Below, piece after piece: positions 48,383 to 56,893 of a DNA stretch of 64,000 bases. The notes beneath the pieces are model-generated. The model did not search any database. It was not told the DNA's origin and saw nothing but the letters and a program-made list of their open reading frames with translations. Made by a program: the position numbers and the translations under genes. This stretch comes from an uncultured Agathobaculum sp. (GTDB lineage Bacteria > Bacillota > Clostridia > Oscillospirales > Butyricicoccaceae). How positions within the stretch are numbered: position 1 is the stretch's first letter; each line of letters begins with the position of its first letter. The stretch is from the NCBI RefSeq assembly GCF_944384765.1, contig NZ_CALWUM010000001.1, forward strand, positions 124,001 through 188,000. Reading direction: 5' to 3'.

Positions 48383-49219
48383 ATGTTTATCACCATCACC
48401 CGCGACACCTTATGCCGCATCGGCGCGGGCGCCGGCGTATGCGCGCTGCTGGCTGCGCTGTTTTTCCTGCTGCCGCAGCAGGAGGAGCCGGACGCGGCGC
48501 AGACCACCGCCCAAGCCCAGGCCGCGGCTGAGATCACCGACTGGGGGCTGTCCTTCCAGGTAAGCGGCGAGCCGCCCGTGGGTAATGTTTCCGCCGAGAC
48601 GCTCCGGCAGTGGAACGCCTATTATGTGGGCGACACCAGCAAGAAAACCATTTATCTGACCTTTGACGCGGGCTATGAAAACGGCTTTACCGCTTCCATT
48701 CTGGATACGCTGGCGGCGCACCATGCGCCCGCGTGCTTTTTCGTGGTAGGCAATTACATTGATACCGCGCCCGAACTCGTGCAGCGCATGGTGGACGAAG
48801 GGCACATCGTAGGCAACCACACGCTGCACCACCCGGATATGTCCGCCATTGCGGATAAAGACGCATTTTCCGCCGAGCTGACCGGGCTGGAGGAGAAGTT
48901 CACCGCCCTGACCGGCCAGCCCATGAGCAAATTCTACCGCCCGCCGCAGGGTAAATTCAGCGAAGAAAACCTCCGGCAGGCGCAGGAGCTGGGCTACACG
49001 ACCGTGTTCTGGTCGCTCGCCTATGTGGACTGGTACACGGACAACCAACCGACCGACGAGCAGGCGTTCTCCAAGCTGGTGCCGCGCATGCACAACGGGG
49101 CGATCGTTCTGCTGCACTCGACCAGCGAGACCAACGCCCGCATCCTTGACGAGCTGCTCACCCGTTGGGAGCAGGCGGGATACACCTTTGGGCGGCTGAC
49201 CGACCTAGCCGCCGGGTGA
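48383..49219 (+). CDS. pdaA: PdaA-type polysaccharide deacetylase (delta-lactam formation)
   Basis: A 278-residue exported enzyme with an N-terminal membrane segment (about 10-28). The PdaA-specific stretch WGLSFQVSGEPPVG then TLRQWNAYYVGDTSKKTIYLTFDAGYENG leads into the NodB domain: TFDAGYENG, HTLHHPDMS (His-X3-His) and FYRPPQGKFS. PdaA removes the N-acetyl group from muramic acid to allow muramic-delta-lactam in spore cortex. Start at 48383 with GAGGGGG upstream; 48362 is possible. Partner of the BofC-like gene; together they indicate a spore former. Confidence 0.88.
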   Translation: MFITITRDTLCRIGAGAGVCALLAALFFLLPQQEEPDAAQTTAQAQAAAEITDWGLSFQVSGEPPVGNVSAETLRQWNAYYVGDTSKKTIYLTFDAGYENGFTASILDTLAAHHAPACFFVVGNYIDTAPELVQRMVDEGHIVGNHTLHHPDMSAIADKDAFSAELTGLEEKFTALTGQPMSKFYRPPQGKFSEENLRQAQELGYTTVFWSLAYVDWYTDNQPTDEQAFSKLVPRMHNGAIVLLHSTSETNARILDELLTRWEQAGYTFGRLTDLAAG

Positions 49220-49417
49220 TCAGCCGCTGGCCGTATCCTCGGCGCGGGCCAGCGCCTGCGCCAGGCGGTCATGCACCTCGCCGACGCTGATGCGGGCGCC
49301 CGCGGCTTCGATGCGCTCGGTGAGCTCGGCGACATCGGAAAACAGCCGCAAATATGCAGCGCGGTAATTGAGGGGAGTGCAGTCGTCCGGCTGCACCATT
49401 GGTTCATTGGGTTTCAT
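49220..49417 (-). CDS. Small 65-residue protein divergent from an XRE regulator
   Basis: A 65-residue acidic, helical protein (LRLFSDVAELTERIEAAGARISVGEVHDRLAQALARAEDTASG) with AGGTGAT before the ATG. No known domain. It shares the 49418-49509 regulatory region with the divergent XRE gene, which carries TGTCA/TGACA dyads. Small divergent proteins next to XRE regulators are often their partners or targets, but nothing here proves a toxin or antitoxin role. Confidence 0.65.
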   Translation of the reverse strand: MKPNEPMVQPDDCTPLNYRAAYLRLFSDVAELTERIEAAGARISVGEVHDRLAQALARAEDTASG

Positions 49418-49441
49418 TCATATCACCTCACCAATAATATT

Positions 49442-49483
49442 GTGTCATATTGACACAAAAGTCAAGTGTTTCATTTTGACACA
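49442..49483. promoter_or_regulatory. Divergent operator region of the XRE locus
   Basis: Perfect dyad GTGTCA-TAT-TGACAC (49442-49456) and a second, looser GTGT...TGACAC pair (about 49467-49483). Candidate -35 TTGAC boxes lie inside these on both strands, so binding would block both genes. Confidence 0.6.
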
Positions 49484-49509
49484 TTAAAATGAACTGCGAG
49501 GTGATCTCT

Positions 49510-49725
49510 GTGAGGCTTCGCATCAAAGATTTGCGTGAGGATCATGACCTGAGTCAGGAAGCCGTTGCGCACGCGCTGGGCATTCCCCGCGCAACCTATT
49601 GCAATTATGAAAATGGCAGACGGAACATCCCCAACGCGTTGTTATGCGACCTCGCGGATTTTTACCATACCAGCGTTGATTATCTTCTTGGGCGGACGGA
49701 TGATGACACCCCATTTGCACCGTAA
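49510..49725 (+). CDS. XRE-family transcriptional regulator
   Basis: A 71-residue Cro/CI-type helix-turn-helix protein: LRIKDLREDHDLSQEAVAHALGIPRATYCNYENGRRNIPNALLCDLADFYHTSVDYLLGRTDD, nearly all of it the HTH_3 domain. GTG at 49510 with GAGGTGAT 6 bases upstream is my choice; an in-frame ATG at 49489 would add 7 residues but lacks a ribosome binding site. It likely represses itself and the divergent small gene through the TGTCA/TGACA dyads. Confidence 0.85.
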   Translation: MRLRIKDLREDHDLSQEAVAHALGIPRATYCNYENGRRNIPNALLCDLADFYHTSVDYLLGRTDDDTPFAP

Positions 49726-49752
49726 GGGCGCGCGCATTGCGTGCCCTTTTTG
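49724..49752 (+). terminator. Terminator of the XRE gene
   Basis: Stem AAGGGC(G)CG...CG(T)GCCCTT followed by TTT, overlapping the stop codon. Confidence 0.65.
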
Positions 49753-49827
49753 TGTTCGCCCGACAGAGCGAAGGGAGTGTCCGCGCATCACGGGCGGGAT
49801 TTCGCCTGCGCGGCGTGCGGACAAGAA

Positions 49828-50165
49828 GGAGAAAACCTGCGGTTTTCCCCTTCTTGCGGGTCACCCCTTTCCCTCAGGCGCGCCACAGGCGCGGTTGATC
49901 GTAGTCCCGCCAAGCGGTTGCCGCCCAGCTGCTGTTACGGCAGGCATGGTTTGGCTGCCACCCCAGAGGGGCGGGGATTTCCCTTCTTGCTGCTTCTAAA
50001 ACGTGGGCGGCAGACACTTCGGCGTAACGCACCTTTGCGCGCGTCAGCGCGCCCTTATTTGCGGCAGCAAATGCCGCAAATCTTCGGGCAGACGCCTAAC
50101 TGCCTGCTCCCGCTAAAAGGAAAAGGGGTGATTCGCAAGAGGGGAGAAAACTTGGTTTCTCCCCT
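49828..50165. repeat. Non-coding element with about 48-base inverted arms
   Basis: Left arm 49828-49875 and right arm 50115-50162 are inverted copies with roughly three quarters identity; both contain CTTGCG..TCACCCCTTT and an internal GAGAAA/TTTCTC hairpin. The 240 bases between hold further hairpins (TTGCGGCA-GCAAA-TGCCGCAA). The whole 49726-50290 gap lacks a credible gene. It may be a MITE or decayed element. Confidence 0.55.
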
Positions 50166-50250
50166 CTTGTGCGCCCGCGGCGCGCAGCCGCACCGTCCCC
50201 GCGCGCCGCAGCGCGCGGAACCCCCAGCCCGCTGGGGGCGGGCAAACAAA

Positions 50251-50282
50251 AAACGGACTGCCTTTTCAGCAGTCCGTTCTGT
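50251..50282 (-). terminator. Terminator of the O-antigen-ligase-like gene
   Basis: Stem AACGGACTGC..GCAGTCCGTT followed by TTTTTTG on the minus strand, 9 bases after the stop. Confidence 0.8.
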
Positions 50283-50290
50283 TTTGCTCG

Positions 50291-51895
50291 CTAAGTGCGC
50301 CGCCGCTTGCGGAAGTACCCCAGATACAGGATCGCCGCCGCCATGCTCCAGAAGTAAGCCATCATATACGGCACTTCGAAGATGTTTTCGAAATAGCAGT
50401 GCACTAGCACGCCGCACATTCCTGCAAACATGGATACCGCCAGCACACGGGTGCGGTCGGTCTCGTTGTAGCCCGTGCGCCCGATCGCGCGCAGGCTCCA
50501 CAGCACCATGCCGATCAGCAGCAGGATGAAGAAGATCAGGCCGATATAGCCCATCTCCACCAGCGTTTTCAGATAATAGTTATCCATATAAAAGTAGCTG
50601 AACCCGTTCGTCTCCTCAATCACCTGGTTCTGCATGGCGACCGCGCCGCCGAACCGCCCCAGGCCGAACCCCAGCCAGGAATTGCCGCTGTGCAGCAGAT
50701 TCAAACCGGTCTCCCAGCGCACCATGCGTCCCGCGCGCTGGCTGGCCGCCATATAGTCCGAGGTGAACAGATAGGTGATGCGGCTCGCAATCGAGGGGAT
50801 CGCCATCAGCGCCCCCGCGCCCGCCACGCCCATCAGCGCAATCAGGCGGCGGTCCAGGAAAATGGCAAAGACGATTACCGCCACCGCAAGGCCGCCCCAG
50901 GCGCCCTTGGAGAAGGTGAAAATGCAGCACAGGCACATCATGCCGGTGCCGCAGATGGCCAGTACCTTGACCCACATTTTTTTGCTGTAATACGCAATGC
51001 CCGCCACCATGGGGGCAAACAGCACCAGCAGGCTGCCCATGATATTCGGGCTGCCGGTGATCGAATACACGCGCGTGCGCACGCTTTCCTCGGTCGAGGA
51101 AACCCAGCTGGACGGCATCGGCGCGGCGACAATATACTGATAAATGCCGTGCGCCGCCACTGCGAGCGCCATAACGACCAGCGCGCCGTAAAAAATTGCA
51201 AAATCGCGGTCATCCTCGATCAGGCGGGTGACCAGGAAGAACCACAGCAGATATTGCACCACCGCGCGGTAGCCGTCTATCGCAATGCCCATATCCGGGG
51301 ATACGGCGCACATCAGGAAAAATCCCACGCCGATAAACAGCGCCAGATAAGCATCCACCGGCGTTGCGCGCGACTGGAGCGGCGCGCGCCGCATCGCGGT
51401 GTGCCACAGGATGTAGGCGATCGCGGCGAGCATCATGCACTCGTCCCAGGTCGAGCCGATAAAGCCGGGCAGATAACCCATGGTCGTCGAAAGATAACGG
51501 ATCAGCACATCCAGCGGCAGATAGAGCGCCAGGCAGACCAGCAGCAGGCCGCGCACACTGAAAAACCGGCACGCCCGGCCGATCAGGCCGCCGCCCAGGA
51601 AGGTGGAGACCGGCCGCCAGACGGCAAGGCAGATGCGGTAAATCAGGCTGTTTGCCGCCGCGTCGCCGAGCCGCTCGACAAAGCGCCGCAGCGCCGCCAG
51701 CAGGCGCGCATAGCGGCTGTTTGCCGCCGTGCAGATAGGCGCCGCGCAAAAGCGCTCCCAGATCTGCCGGAAACGGGAATAGGGATAGGCGCGCGCAATG
51801 CGGCGGAAAAATCCCGCGATCGCGCCCGCATGATACCACGCGCGCAGGCGCATGATCAGCCGCACGAGCAGACTGTTTTCAAACATCGCTTTCAT
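50291..51895 (-). CDS. O-antigen ligase/polymerase family membrane protein
   Basis: A 534-residue polytopic protein with about 10-12 membrane segments. The central VYSITGSPNIMGSLLVLFAPM, CIFTFSKGAWGGLAVAVIVF and SWLGFGLGRFGGA with YMDNYYLKTLVEMGYIGL fit the Wzy_C/WaaL family, which joins or polymerises glycans on the outer membrane face. An N-terminal cytoplasmic region of about 110 residues, Arg-rich, is long for the family. It starts 4 bases after the DUF4330 gene at ATG 51895, so the two are coupled. No glycosyltransferase cluster is near, so its glycan is unknown. Confidence 0.82.
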   Translation of the reverse strand: MKAMFENSLLVRLIMRLRAWYHAGAIAGFFRRIARAYPYSRFRQIWERFCAAPICTAANSRYARLLAALRRFVERLGDAAANSLIYRICLAVWRPVSTFLGGGLIGRACRFFSVRGLLLVCLALYLPLDVLIRYLSTTMGYLPGFIGSTWDECMMLAAIAYILWHTAMRRAPLQSRATPVDAYLALFIGVGFFLMCAVSPDMGIAIDGYRAVVQYLLWFFLVTRLIEDDRDFAIFYGALVVMALAVAAHGIYQYIVAAPMPSSWVSSTEESVRTRVYSITGSPNIMGSLLVLFAPMVAGIAYYSKKMWVKVLAICGTGMMCLCCIFTFSKGAWGGLAVAVIVFAIFLDRRLIALMGVAGAGALMAIPSIASRITYLFTSDYMAASQRAGRMVRWETGLNLLHSGNSWLGFGLGRFGGAVAMQNQVIEETNGFSYFYMDNYYLKTLVEMGYIGLIFFILLLIGMVLWSLRAIGRTGYNETDRTRVLAVSMFAGMCGVLVHCYFENIFEVPYMMAYFWSMAAAILYLGYFRKRRRT

Positions 51896-51899
51896 AGGC

Positions 51900-52412
51900 T
51901 TATTCCGCGGAATCCGCAATATCCACCATCTCGATATTGCCCGTTGTCTCAAAATCGTTGGTCTTGACGATCATCGTGCGGCCCGCACGGATTTCTTGCG
52001 TGCCGATTGACGGGGATGCCGTATCCTTGGGCACGGTGGTCTCGATGGTGAAGATGATATCCTTCTTGCTCGGGTCAGTCGCGTTGACGATACGGCCGTC
52101 CGCCGTGGTCACCTGCTGCACATAGTCCTCGATCTGCATATCCGTGATCTTGGCGCTGGTGTAGGAGTTGCCGCTGACGAGCTGCTTGCCGACCTGATCG
52201 TTGCGCTGCAGCTCTTCCACCAGGAAGGGCGTCGCACCGCGCACGCGCACAACGACCGTCATCGGCACCTGGGGCGAGGCAATCTCGGTGATCTGGGGTG
52301 CGAATAACTTATAGCCCACGCCGATCACGACTGCGATCGCCGCGAGCAGCACCAGCAGGTCGACGACGTTGATCACGCCGAACAGCTTGCCTTTTTCATT
52401 GATCAGTTTCAT
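51900..52412 (-). CDS. DUF4330-family membrane protein
   Basis: A 170-residue protein with one membrane segment (about 15-35, VVDLLVLLAAIAVVIGVGYKLF) and an exported beta-rich domain of about 130 residues (MTVVVRVRGATPFLVEELQRNDQVGKQLVSGNSYTSAKI). This pattern, beginning LINEKGKLFGVINVVDL, is typical of DUF4330 proteins, whose role is not known. GGAGGAAT precedes the ATG. It forms an operon with the O-antigen-ligase-like gene, which suggests a role in the same export or polymerisation step. Confidence 0.82.
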   Translation of the reverse strand: MKLINEKGKLFGVINVVDLLVLLAAIAVVIGVGYKLFAPQITEIASPQVPMTVVVRVRGATPFLVEELQRNDQVGKQLVSGNSYTSAKITDMQIEDYVQQVTTADGRIVNATDPSKKDIIFTIETTVPKDTASPSIGTQEIRAGRTMIVKTNDFETTGNIEMVDIADSAE

Positions 52413-52456
52413 GGTATTCCTCCGCTTTTGGTAATAGTTCTGGAATTTACCATGCT

Positions 52457-52484
52457 ATTATATCATAGCGCCCGGCATTTGCAA
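52457..52484 (-). promoter_or_regulatory. Promoter of the DUF4330/O-antigen-ligase operon
   Basis: TTGCAA (52479-52484), 16 bases, extended -10 TGATATAAT (TATAAT at 52457-52462) on the minus strand. Confidence 0.7.
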
Positions 52485-52518
52485 AGCATAATCGTATATG
52501 GCGGACTGGGTTTCCACT

Positions 52519-52737
52519 TCAGCTGCAAAGCTGCCGCAGCCAGTCCGCCAGCCACAGGCGGCATTCCACCGCGCCGTTTTCCATCCCGCCGTCCGTCCGC
52601 ACCGCCTCGGCCGGGACGGCGGAAAACACTGTGCACCACCACGCCGCGCGCGGCTGCACGGGGGCAAACGCCCCTGCCGCAAGTACCGCGGCCGCGGCGG
52701 CCAGCGCCGCAGCCGCCTGTTTCCTGTTGTTTCGCAT
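52519..52737 (-). CDS. Small secreted or membrane-anchored protein
   Basis: A 72-residue protein with a clear signal sequence (MRNNRKQAAAALAAAAAVLAAGAFA) and a short exported part with Cys in AAWWCTVFSAVPAE and a second and third Cys near the C terminus. No family is recognised. The start follows the T run of the ispE terminator closely, and AAGGCGG in the terminator stem is the only ribosome binding site, so expression is uncertain. It may be read from ispE read-through. Confidence 0.45.
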   Translation of the reverse strand: MRNNRKQAAAALAAAAAVLAAGAFAPVQPRAAWWCTVFSAVPAEAVRTDGGMENGAVECRLWLADWLRQLCS

Positions 52738-52739
52738 AA

Positions 52740-52791
52740 GAAAAACCGCCTTCCGTCATCTGGTGTTCCCAGTATGCCCGGCAGGCGGTTC
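52740..52791 (-). terminator. ispE terminator
   Basis: AACCGCCTGCCGG ... CGGAAGGCGGTT followed by TTTCTT on the minus strand, beginning 3 bases after the ispE stop. Confidence 0.65.
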
Positions 52792-52793
52792 CA

Positions 52794-53693
52794 TTATACG
52801 GTTTCGGTCAAAAAGGTGTCCGCAAAGCGGCGCGAGAGCATCTTGGCTGCGGTTTTGGCACGGTTTTCATCGGAAAACAGGCCGTAGACCGTCGGCCCGG
52901 AGCCGCTCATCAGCGTGCCGTCCGCGCCGTTTTCGGTCAGAAATGCCTTGATCTCCCCGATCTGGCGGCGTTTGGTCGCGGTCACAAGCTCCATCACGTT
53001 GGACAGGCGGCGGCACACGCCGCTGTAATCGCCCTTTTCGAGCGCCTTGACCATGCCCGCGGTGTCCGGCCGCTTTTTGATATCGACCTCATCCATCGCG
53101 CGGTACACATCCTTGGTCGATACGGCAAACGGCGGCTTGCACAGCACCACCCAGCAGTGCGGCATGGGCGCGAGCGGGCGGAGTTCCTCACCGATGCCTT
53201 CGGCCAGCATGGTGCCGCCGCGCAGGCAGTAGGGCACGTCCGCACCCAGTTTGAGGCCCATCGCGCACAGCTCGTCATCGGTCAGCCCGACGGCGTGCAG
53301 CGCGGCGAGCGCGCGCAGCACCGCGGCAGCGTCGGACGAGCCGCCGGCCAGTCCCGCAGCGATCGGGATGCGCTTGTCGATGTGGATCTCGCAGGTGCCC
53401 GGCAGCACGCCGGTCTCCTGATAAAACAGATCGGCCGCGCGCCAGGCGAGGTTGCGCTCGTCCACCGGCAGGTAGGGCAGATTGCAGGTCAGGATAATGC
53501 CGCGCGGTTTTTTTTCGCCCTGCGTCACCGTCACGCGGATCTCATCGTGCAGCGCGACTGACTGCATCACCATGCAGACCGTGTGATAACCATCCGCCCG
53601 GCGGCCGGTCACATCCAGTGTCAGATTGATTTTGGCGCGCGCGCAGACCGTGGTCTCCGCGTGCGTGATCTCTTGCTTTTTGCCAAATAACAT
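52794..53693 (-). CDS. ispE: 4-diphosphocytidyl-2-C-methyl-D-erythritol kinase
   Basis: A 299-residue GHMP kinase of the MEP isoprenoid pathway, which phosphorylates CDP-methylerythritol with ATP. The N terminus ARAKINLTLDVTGRRADGYHTV is diagnostic, PIAAGLAGGSSDAAAVLRAL is the ATP-binding GHMP motif and MSGSGPTVYGLF the C-terminal one. GTGAGG precedes the ATG. No other MEP gene is in the window. It stands 46 bases after the PHP-phosphatase gene and may share its transcript. Confidence 0.95.
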   Translation of the reverse strand: MLFGKKQEITHAETTVCARAKINLTLDVTGRRADGYHTVCMVMQSVALHDEIRVTVTQGEKKPRGIILTCNLPYLPVDERNLAWRAADLFYQETGVLPGTCEIHIDKRIPIAAGLAGGSSDAAAVLRALAALHAVGLTDDELCAMGLKLGADVPYCLRGGTMLAEGIGEELRPLAPMPHCWVVLCKPPFAVSTKDVYRAMDEVDIKKRPDTAGMVKALEKGDYSGVCRRLSNVMELVTATKRRQIGEIKAFLTENGADGTLMSGSGPTVYGLFSDENRAKTAAKMLSRRFADTFLTETV

Positions 53694-53739
53694 AGGTCCT
53701 CACTTCTATATAACGGCACTGCATCCGCAGCACCGGTAT

Positions 53740-54540
53740 TTATCCCAGCGCGACCGGCACGGGCTGGCGGCCGCGGAACACGGTCACACTCGTAAAACCG
53801 GCCGCGCGCGCGTTGGCGGCGCACTCGTCGAACCCGCGGCCGACTGTGTCCAGCGTATGCGAGTCCGAGCCGATCGAAATGCGCTCACCGCCCATGCGGC
53901 GGTATTCATACAGGATATTCTGCGGCGGGCCGACTTTTTTCATCCAGCCGCCCAGTCCTGCCGCGTTCAGCTCAAGCGCATAGCCGTGGTCGATGCAGGC
54001 GCGCAGCACCTGCTCGACCCGGTCCATATACTGGTCGAAGGACGGCACATAGTCGCCGTGCTTCATCACGCGCAGTGGATAATCGATGTGCGCCAGCACG
54101 TCAAACCCGCCGTGCGCCTCCATTTCAAGCACCTGATCGAAGTATTCCTGCAAAAACGCGTCGCAGTCGAGCGATGCAAAGTCGTGGAAATAGATATCCA
54201 AGTCGTTCGGCATCACGTGCAGCGAGCCGATCACCATATCCAGCTCATGTGTGCGCAGGAACTCGTCCGCCGCCGGGTCGACGTGCGGCTCGCCGATCTC
54301 GATGCCGGTGAGCACCTCGATCTCATCCGCAAACGCCCGCCCTGCCGCGCGAATGTCGCGCAGGCAGGCCTCTACATCGCGGTTTTCAGACGGACCATGC
54401 GTGCGGAAGTAATCCCAGTGATCGGTGATGCCGATGATATCCAGCCCCGCGTCCACGCAGGCGCGCACCTTGTCCGCCACCGGCTGGGGGCTGGCCGCGT
54501 CCACCGAATAGTCCGTGTGCATATGCAAATCCACTCGCAT
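53740..54540 (-). CDS. PHP-domain histidinol-phosphatase-like protein
   Basis: A 266-residue PHP metallo-phosphoesterase. Metal-binding motifs are MRVDLHMHTDYSVDA, IIGITDHWDY, EVLTGIEIGEPHVDP, MVIGSLHVMP, VLAHIDYPLRV and ISIGSDSHT. Size and motifs fit the HisJ/HisK histidinol-phosphate phosphatase group, but no other his gene is near, so another phosphoester may be the substrate. I choose ATG 54540 (MRVDLHMHT) over GTG 54564, which overlaps the CPBP stop by 3 bases. Confidence 0.85.
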   Translation of the reverse strand: MRVDLHMHTDYSVDAASPQPVADKVRACVDAGLDIIGITDHWDYFRTHGPSENRDVEACLRDIRAAGRAFADEIEVLTGIEIGEPHVDPAADEFLRTHELDMVIGSLHVMPNDLDIYFHDFASLDCDAFLQEYFDQVLEMEAHGGFDVLAHIDYPLRVMKHGDYVPSFDQYMDRVEQVLRACIDHGYALELNAAGLGGWMKKVGPPQNILYEYRRMGGERISIGSDSHTLDTVGRGFDECAANARAAGFTSVTVFRGRQPVPVALG

Positions 54541-54560
54541 TGTTTGTGATTCCGCCTTTC

Positions 54561-55448
54561 TCACAGGAACGGCAGCGTCGCCTCGACAAAGCAGACCACG
54601 ACCGCCGCCGTCATCCCAAAATTAAAGAAGATTGTCCGCACCGAAGGCACGGCAAAACCGTGCGCCCACACCTGCTTTTTCCAGCCGCGAACGAGCATTG
54701 TCACGCCTGCAACCGTGAGCACCGGCCAGCTGAGCGCATACAGCATAGGCAGCGGGCTGTTTTCCGGCAGCAGCATCATGATGGACGACCCATAGAAGTT
54801 GAACAGCATATGCAGCACGGCCGGCGCTTTCAGCGTACCCGTGTAAAAATACGTGTAGGCCAGCAGCAGGCCAAGCGCAAATGCGTAAAAGAACTGGCTG
54901 ACATTGGCATGATACAGTGCAAACAGCAGCGCCGAGACCAGTGCCGCAGGCCGCTGTCCATAGCGCGCAAGCCGTCCCGCGATCAGGCCGCGGAACAGCA
55001 GCTCCTCGCACAGCGGACCGAGCACGCACGCGCCCAGCAGCATCACCGCAGGCGGCATCATCAGCAAGGTCTCGGTCACGCTGTCCACCGGCTGGAGACC
55101 CGCGATGCGGTAAACCAGATCGTTGACCCAGGACCCGGCGAGCGAACCCAGCCACATCAGCGCCGCGCCGATCACAAACCAGCGCCCGAGCAGCCGCGGG
55201 GTCATGCCCCGCCCCGCCGGCGGCGAAACCGGGATGCACCGGCACAGCCGGCGGGCCAGCGGCAGCGCGGCGATATAATACCCCACCAGCACCAGCAGGT
55301 AATATGCCGTCGGCCCGATAGGCAGCAGGCCGGTCCAGATCAGCCCCGCGACCGCGTACTGCCACAAAAGCGCCGTGACAAGCGTCAGCACCAGCGACCA
55401 GCCCAGCCGTGCGCAGTATTTTTTCTCCTGCCGCTCGTTTTGCTCCAT
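54561..55448 (-). CDS. CPBP-family intramembrane metalloprotease
   Basis: A 295-residue protein with about 8 membrane segments. The CPBP/Abi motifs are clear: LCEELLFRGLIAGRLARYG (Glu-Glu and Arg), SALLFALYHANVSQFFYAFALGLLLAY (His) and KAPAVLHMLFNF (second His). Family members are CaaX-protease-like and act in prenyl-protein processing, bacteriocin immunity or unknown roles. It overlaps or abuts the PHP gene, so they share a transcript. No bacteriocin gene is seen nearby. Confidence 0.88.
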   Translation of the reverse strand: MEQNERQEKKYCARLGWSLVLTLVTALLWQYAVAGLIWTGLLPIGPTAYYLLVLVGYYIAALPLARRLCRCIPVSPPAGRGMTPRLLGRWFVIGAALMWLGSLAGSWVNDLVYRIAGLQPVDSVTETLLMMPPAVMLLGACVLGPLCEELLFRGLIAGRLARYGQRPAALVSALLFALYHANVSQFFYAFALGLLLAYTYFYTGTLKAPAVLHMLFNFYGSSIMMLLPENSPLPMLYALSWPVLTVAGVTMLVRGWKKQVWAHGFAVPSVRTIFFNFGMTAAVVVCFVEATLPFL

Positions 55449-55468
55449 AAATGACCCCCGTTACACGC

Positions 55469-55507
55469 AAAAACAGGGCAGAGCTTTTCGTCCCCTGCCC
55501 CGTTTTG
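55469..55507 (-). terminator. ackA terminator
   Basis: On the minus strand GGGGCAG...CTGCCCTG followed by TTTTT, about 20 bases after the ackA stop. Confidence 0.7.
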
Positions 55508-55526
55508 CTTTGCCAAATGTGCCCGA

Positions 55527-56732
55527 TTACTTCATTTCGTTGACCAGACGCTCGGTGTCCTTTGCGATCATCAGCTCCTCGTTGGTGGGGATGACCAGCA
55601 CGCGGACACGCGCCCAATCGATGGAGATATCCATCTGCTTGCCGCGGTACTTGTTCTTCTCGGGATCGATCTTGATACCCAGGTATTCCATGTGCTCGCA
55701 GACATCCCAGCGGACCGAGCGGTCGTTCTCGCCGACGCCCGCGGTGAAGATGATGGCGTCTACGCCGCCCATCTCGGCGATGTAGGAACCGATGATCTTC
55801 TTGACCGAGATGTTGAACATATCCTTAGCCAGCGCCGCGCGTGCGTTGCCGTCCAGGATCGCCGCGTCCAGATCGCGGAAGTCGGACGAAACGCCCGAAA
55901 TACCCAGCATACCGGACTTCTTGTTGAGGATATTGATGACCTGCTCCGCAGAGATGTTCTCATGCTCGGACAGGAACTCGATGATCGCCGGGTCGATGTT
56001 GCCCGAACGGGTACCCATCGGCAGGCCGTCCAGCGGCGTGAAGCCCATCGAGGTATCATAGCTCTTGCCGCGGTTGATCGCGCAGATCGAAGAACCGTTG
56101 CCCAGGTGGCAGGTGATCAGGCGCAGCTCCTCCAGCGGACGGCCGAGCATCTCAGCGGCCTGCTGGGAAACATACTTGTGGCTGGTGCCGTGGAAGCCGT
56201 AGCGGCGGATCTTGTACTTCTCATAGTACTCGTAGGGGATCGCGTACATGTAGTGCGACTGCGGCATGGTCTGGTGGAACGCGGTGTCGAACACGGCGAC
56301 CATCGGAACGTCCGGCCCCATAACGTCGCGGCAGGCCTGAATGCCGATCAGGTTGGGCGGATTGTGGAGCGGTGCGAGCGGCACGCAGTCCTCGATCGCC
56401 TTGAGAACCTTCTCGGTGATGACCACGCTGTCGGTGAAGAACTCGCCGCCGTGTACCACGCGGTGGCCGACCGCGTCGATCTCGCTCATCGAGGAGATCA
56501 CGCCCTTGTCGGGATCGAGCAGAACGTTGATGACCGCCTGGATCGCTTCCTTATGGGTCGGCATCGCGATTTCGAACTTGAACTTCTCATCCGACTTGTT
56601 GCCGGTGTGCGTCAGGACGCCATCGATGCCGATGCGCTCGCACAGGCCCTTGGCCATGACCTCGCCCGACTCGGTGTCGAGCAGCTGGTACTTCAGCGAA
56701 GAACTGCCGGCGTTGATAACCAGAACTTTCAT
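55527..56732 (-). CDS. ackA: Acetate kinase
   Basis: A 401-residue ASKHA-fold kinase that makes ATP and acetate from acetyl phosphate. The N terminus [19 protein letters not shown] is family signature 1, [16 protein letters not shown] signature 2, and [42 protein letters not shown] the core. The start at 56732 has GAGGGAG upstream. No phosphotransacetylase gene is adjacent, so pta must lie elsewhere. It has its own promoter, divergent from tmcAL. Confidence 0.97.
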   Translation of the reverse strand: MKVLVINAGSSSLKYQLLDTESGEVMAKGLCERIGIDGVLTHTGNKSDEKFKFEIAMPTHKEAIQAVINVLLDPDKGVISSMSEIDAVGHRVVHGGEFFTDSVVITEKVLKAIEDCVPLAPLHNPPNLIGIQACRDVMGPDVPMVAVFDTAFHQTMPQSHYMYAIPYEYYEKYKIRRYGFHGTSHKYVSQQAAEMLGRPLEELRLITCHLGNGSSICAINRGKSYDTSMGFTPLDGLPMGTRSGNIDPAIIEFLSEHENISAEQVINILNKKSGMLGISGVSSDFRDLDAAILDGNARAALAKDMFNISVKKIIGSYIAEMGGVDAIIFTAGVGENDRSVRWDVCEHMEYLGIKIDPEKNKYRGKQMDISIDWARVRVLVIPTNEELMIAKDTERLVNEMK

Positions 56733-56760
56733 TTTGCAAAACTCCCTCATGCCGTATTTG

Positions 56761-56837
56761 GCGGCTTGCTTCAAGCCGCGGAAGCCTATATAATAATGCT
56801 GTATCTTTATTTTACACGATTTGTCCGGAATGCACAA
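56761..56837 (-). promoter_or_regulatory. ackA promoter and leader hairpin
   Basis: TTGTGC (56832-56837), 17 bases, TAAAAT (56809-56814). The leader has GCGGCTTG-AAG-CAAGCCGC (56761-56779), a perfect 8-bp hairpin 29 bases before the start codon. Confidence 0.6.
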
Positions 56838-56893
56838 GCCATAATTTCCCCATACCTCACCAAAATTCCACCGTATTTAAGGAGACTGAAACC

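Noticed and set aside
49726-50290. Protein genes in the gap after the XRE gene
   Set aside because: Open frames on both strands cross large inverted repeats, lack start signals and show no protein-like pattern.
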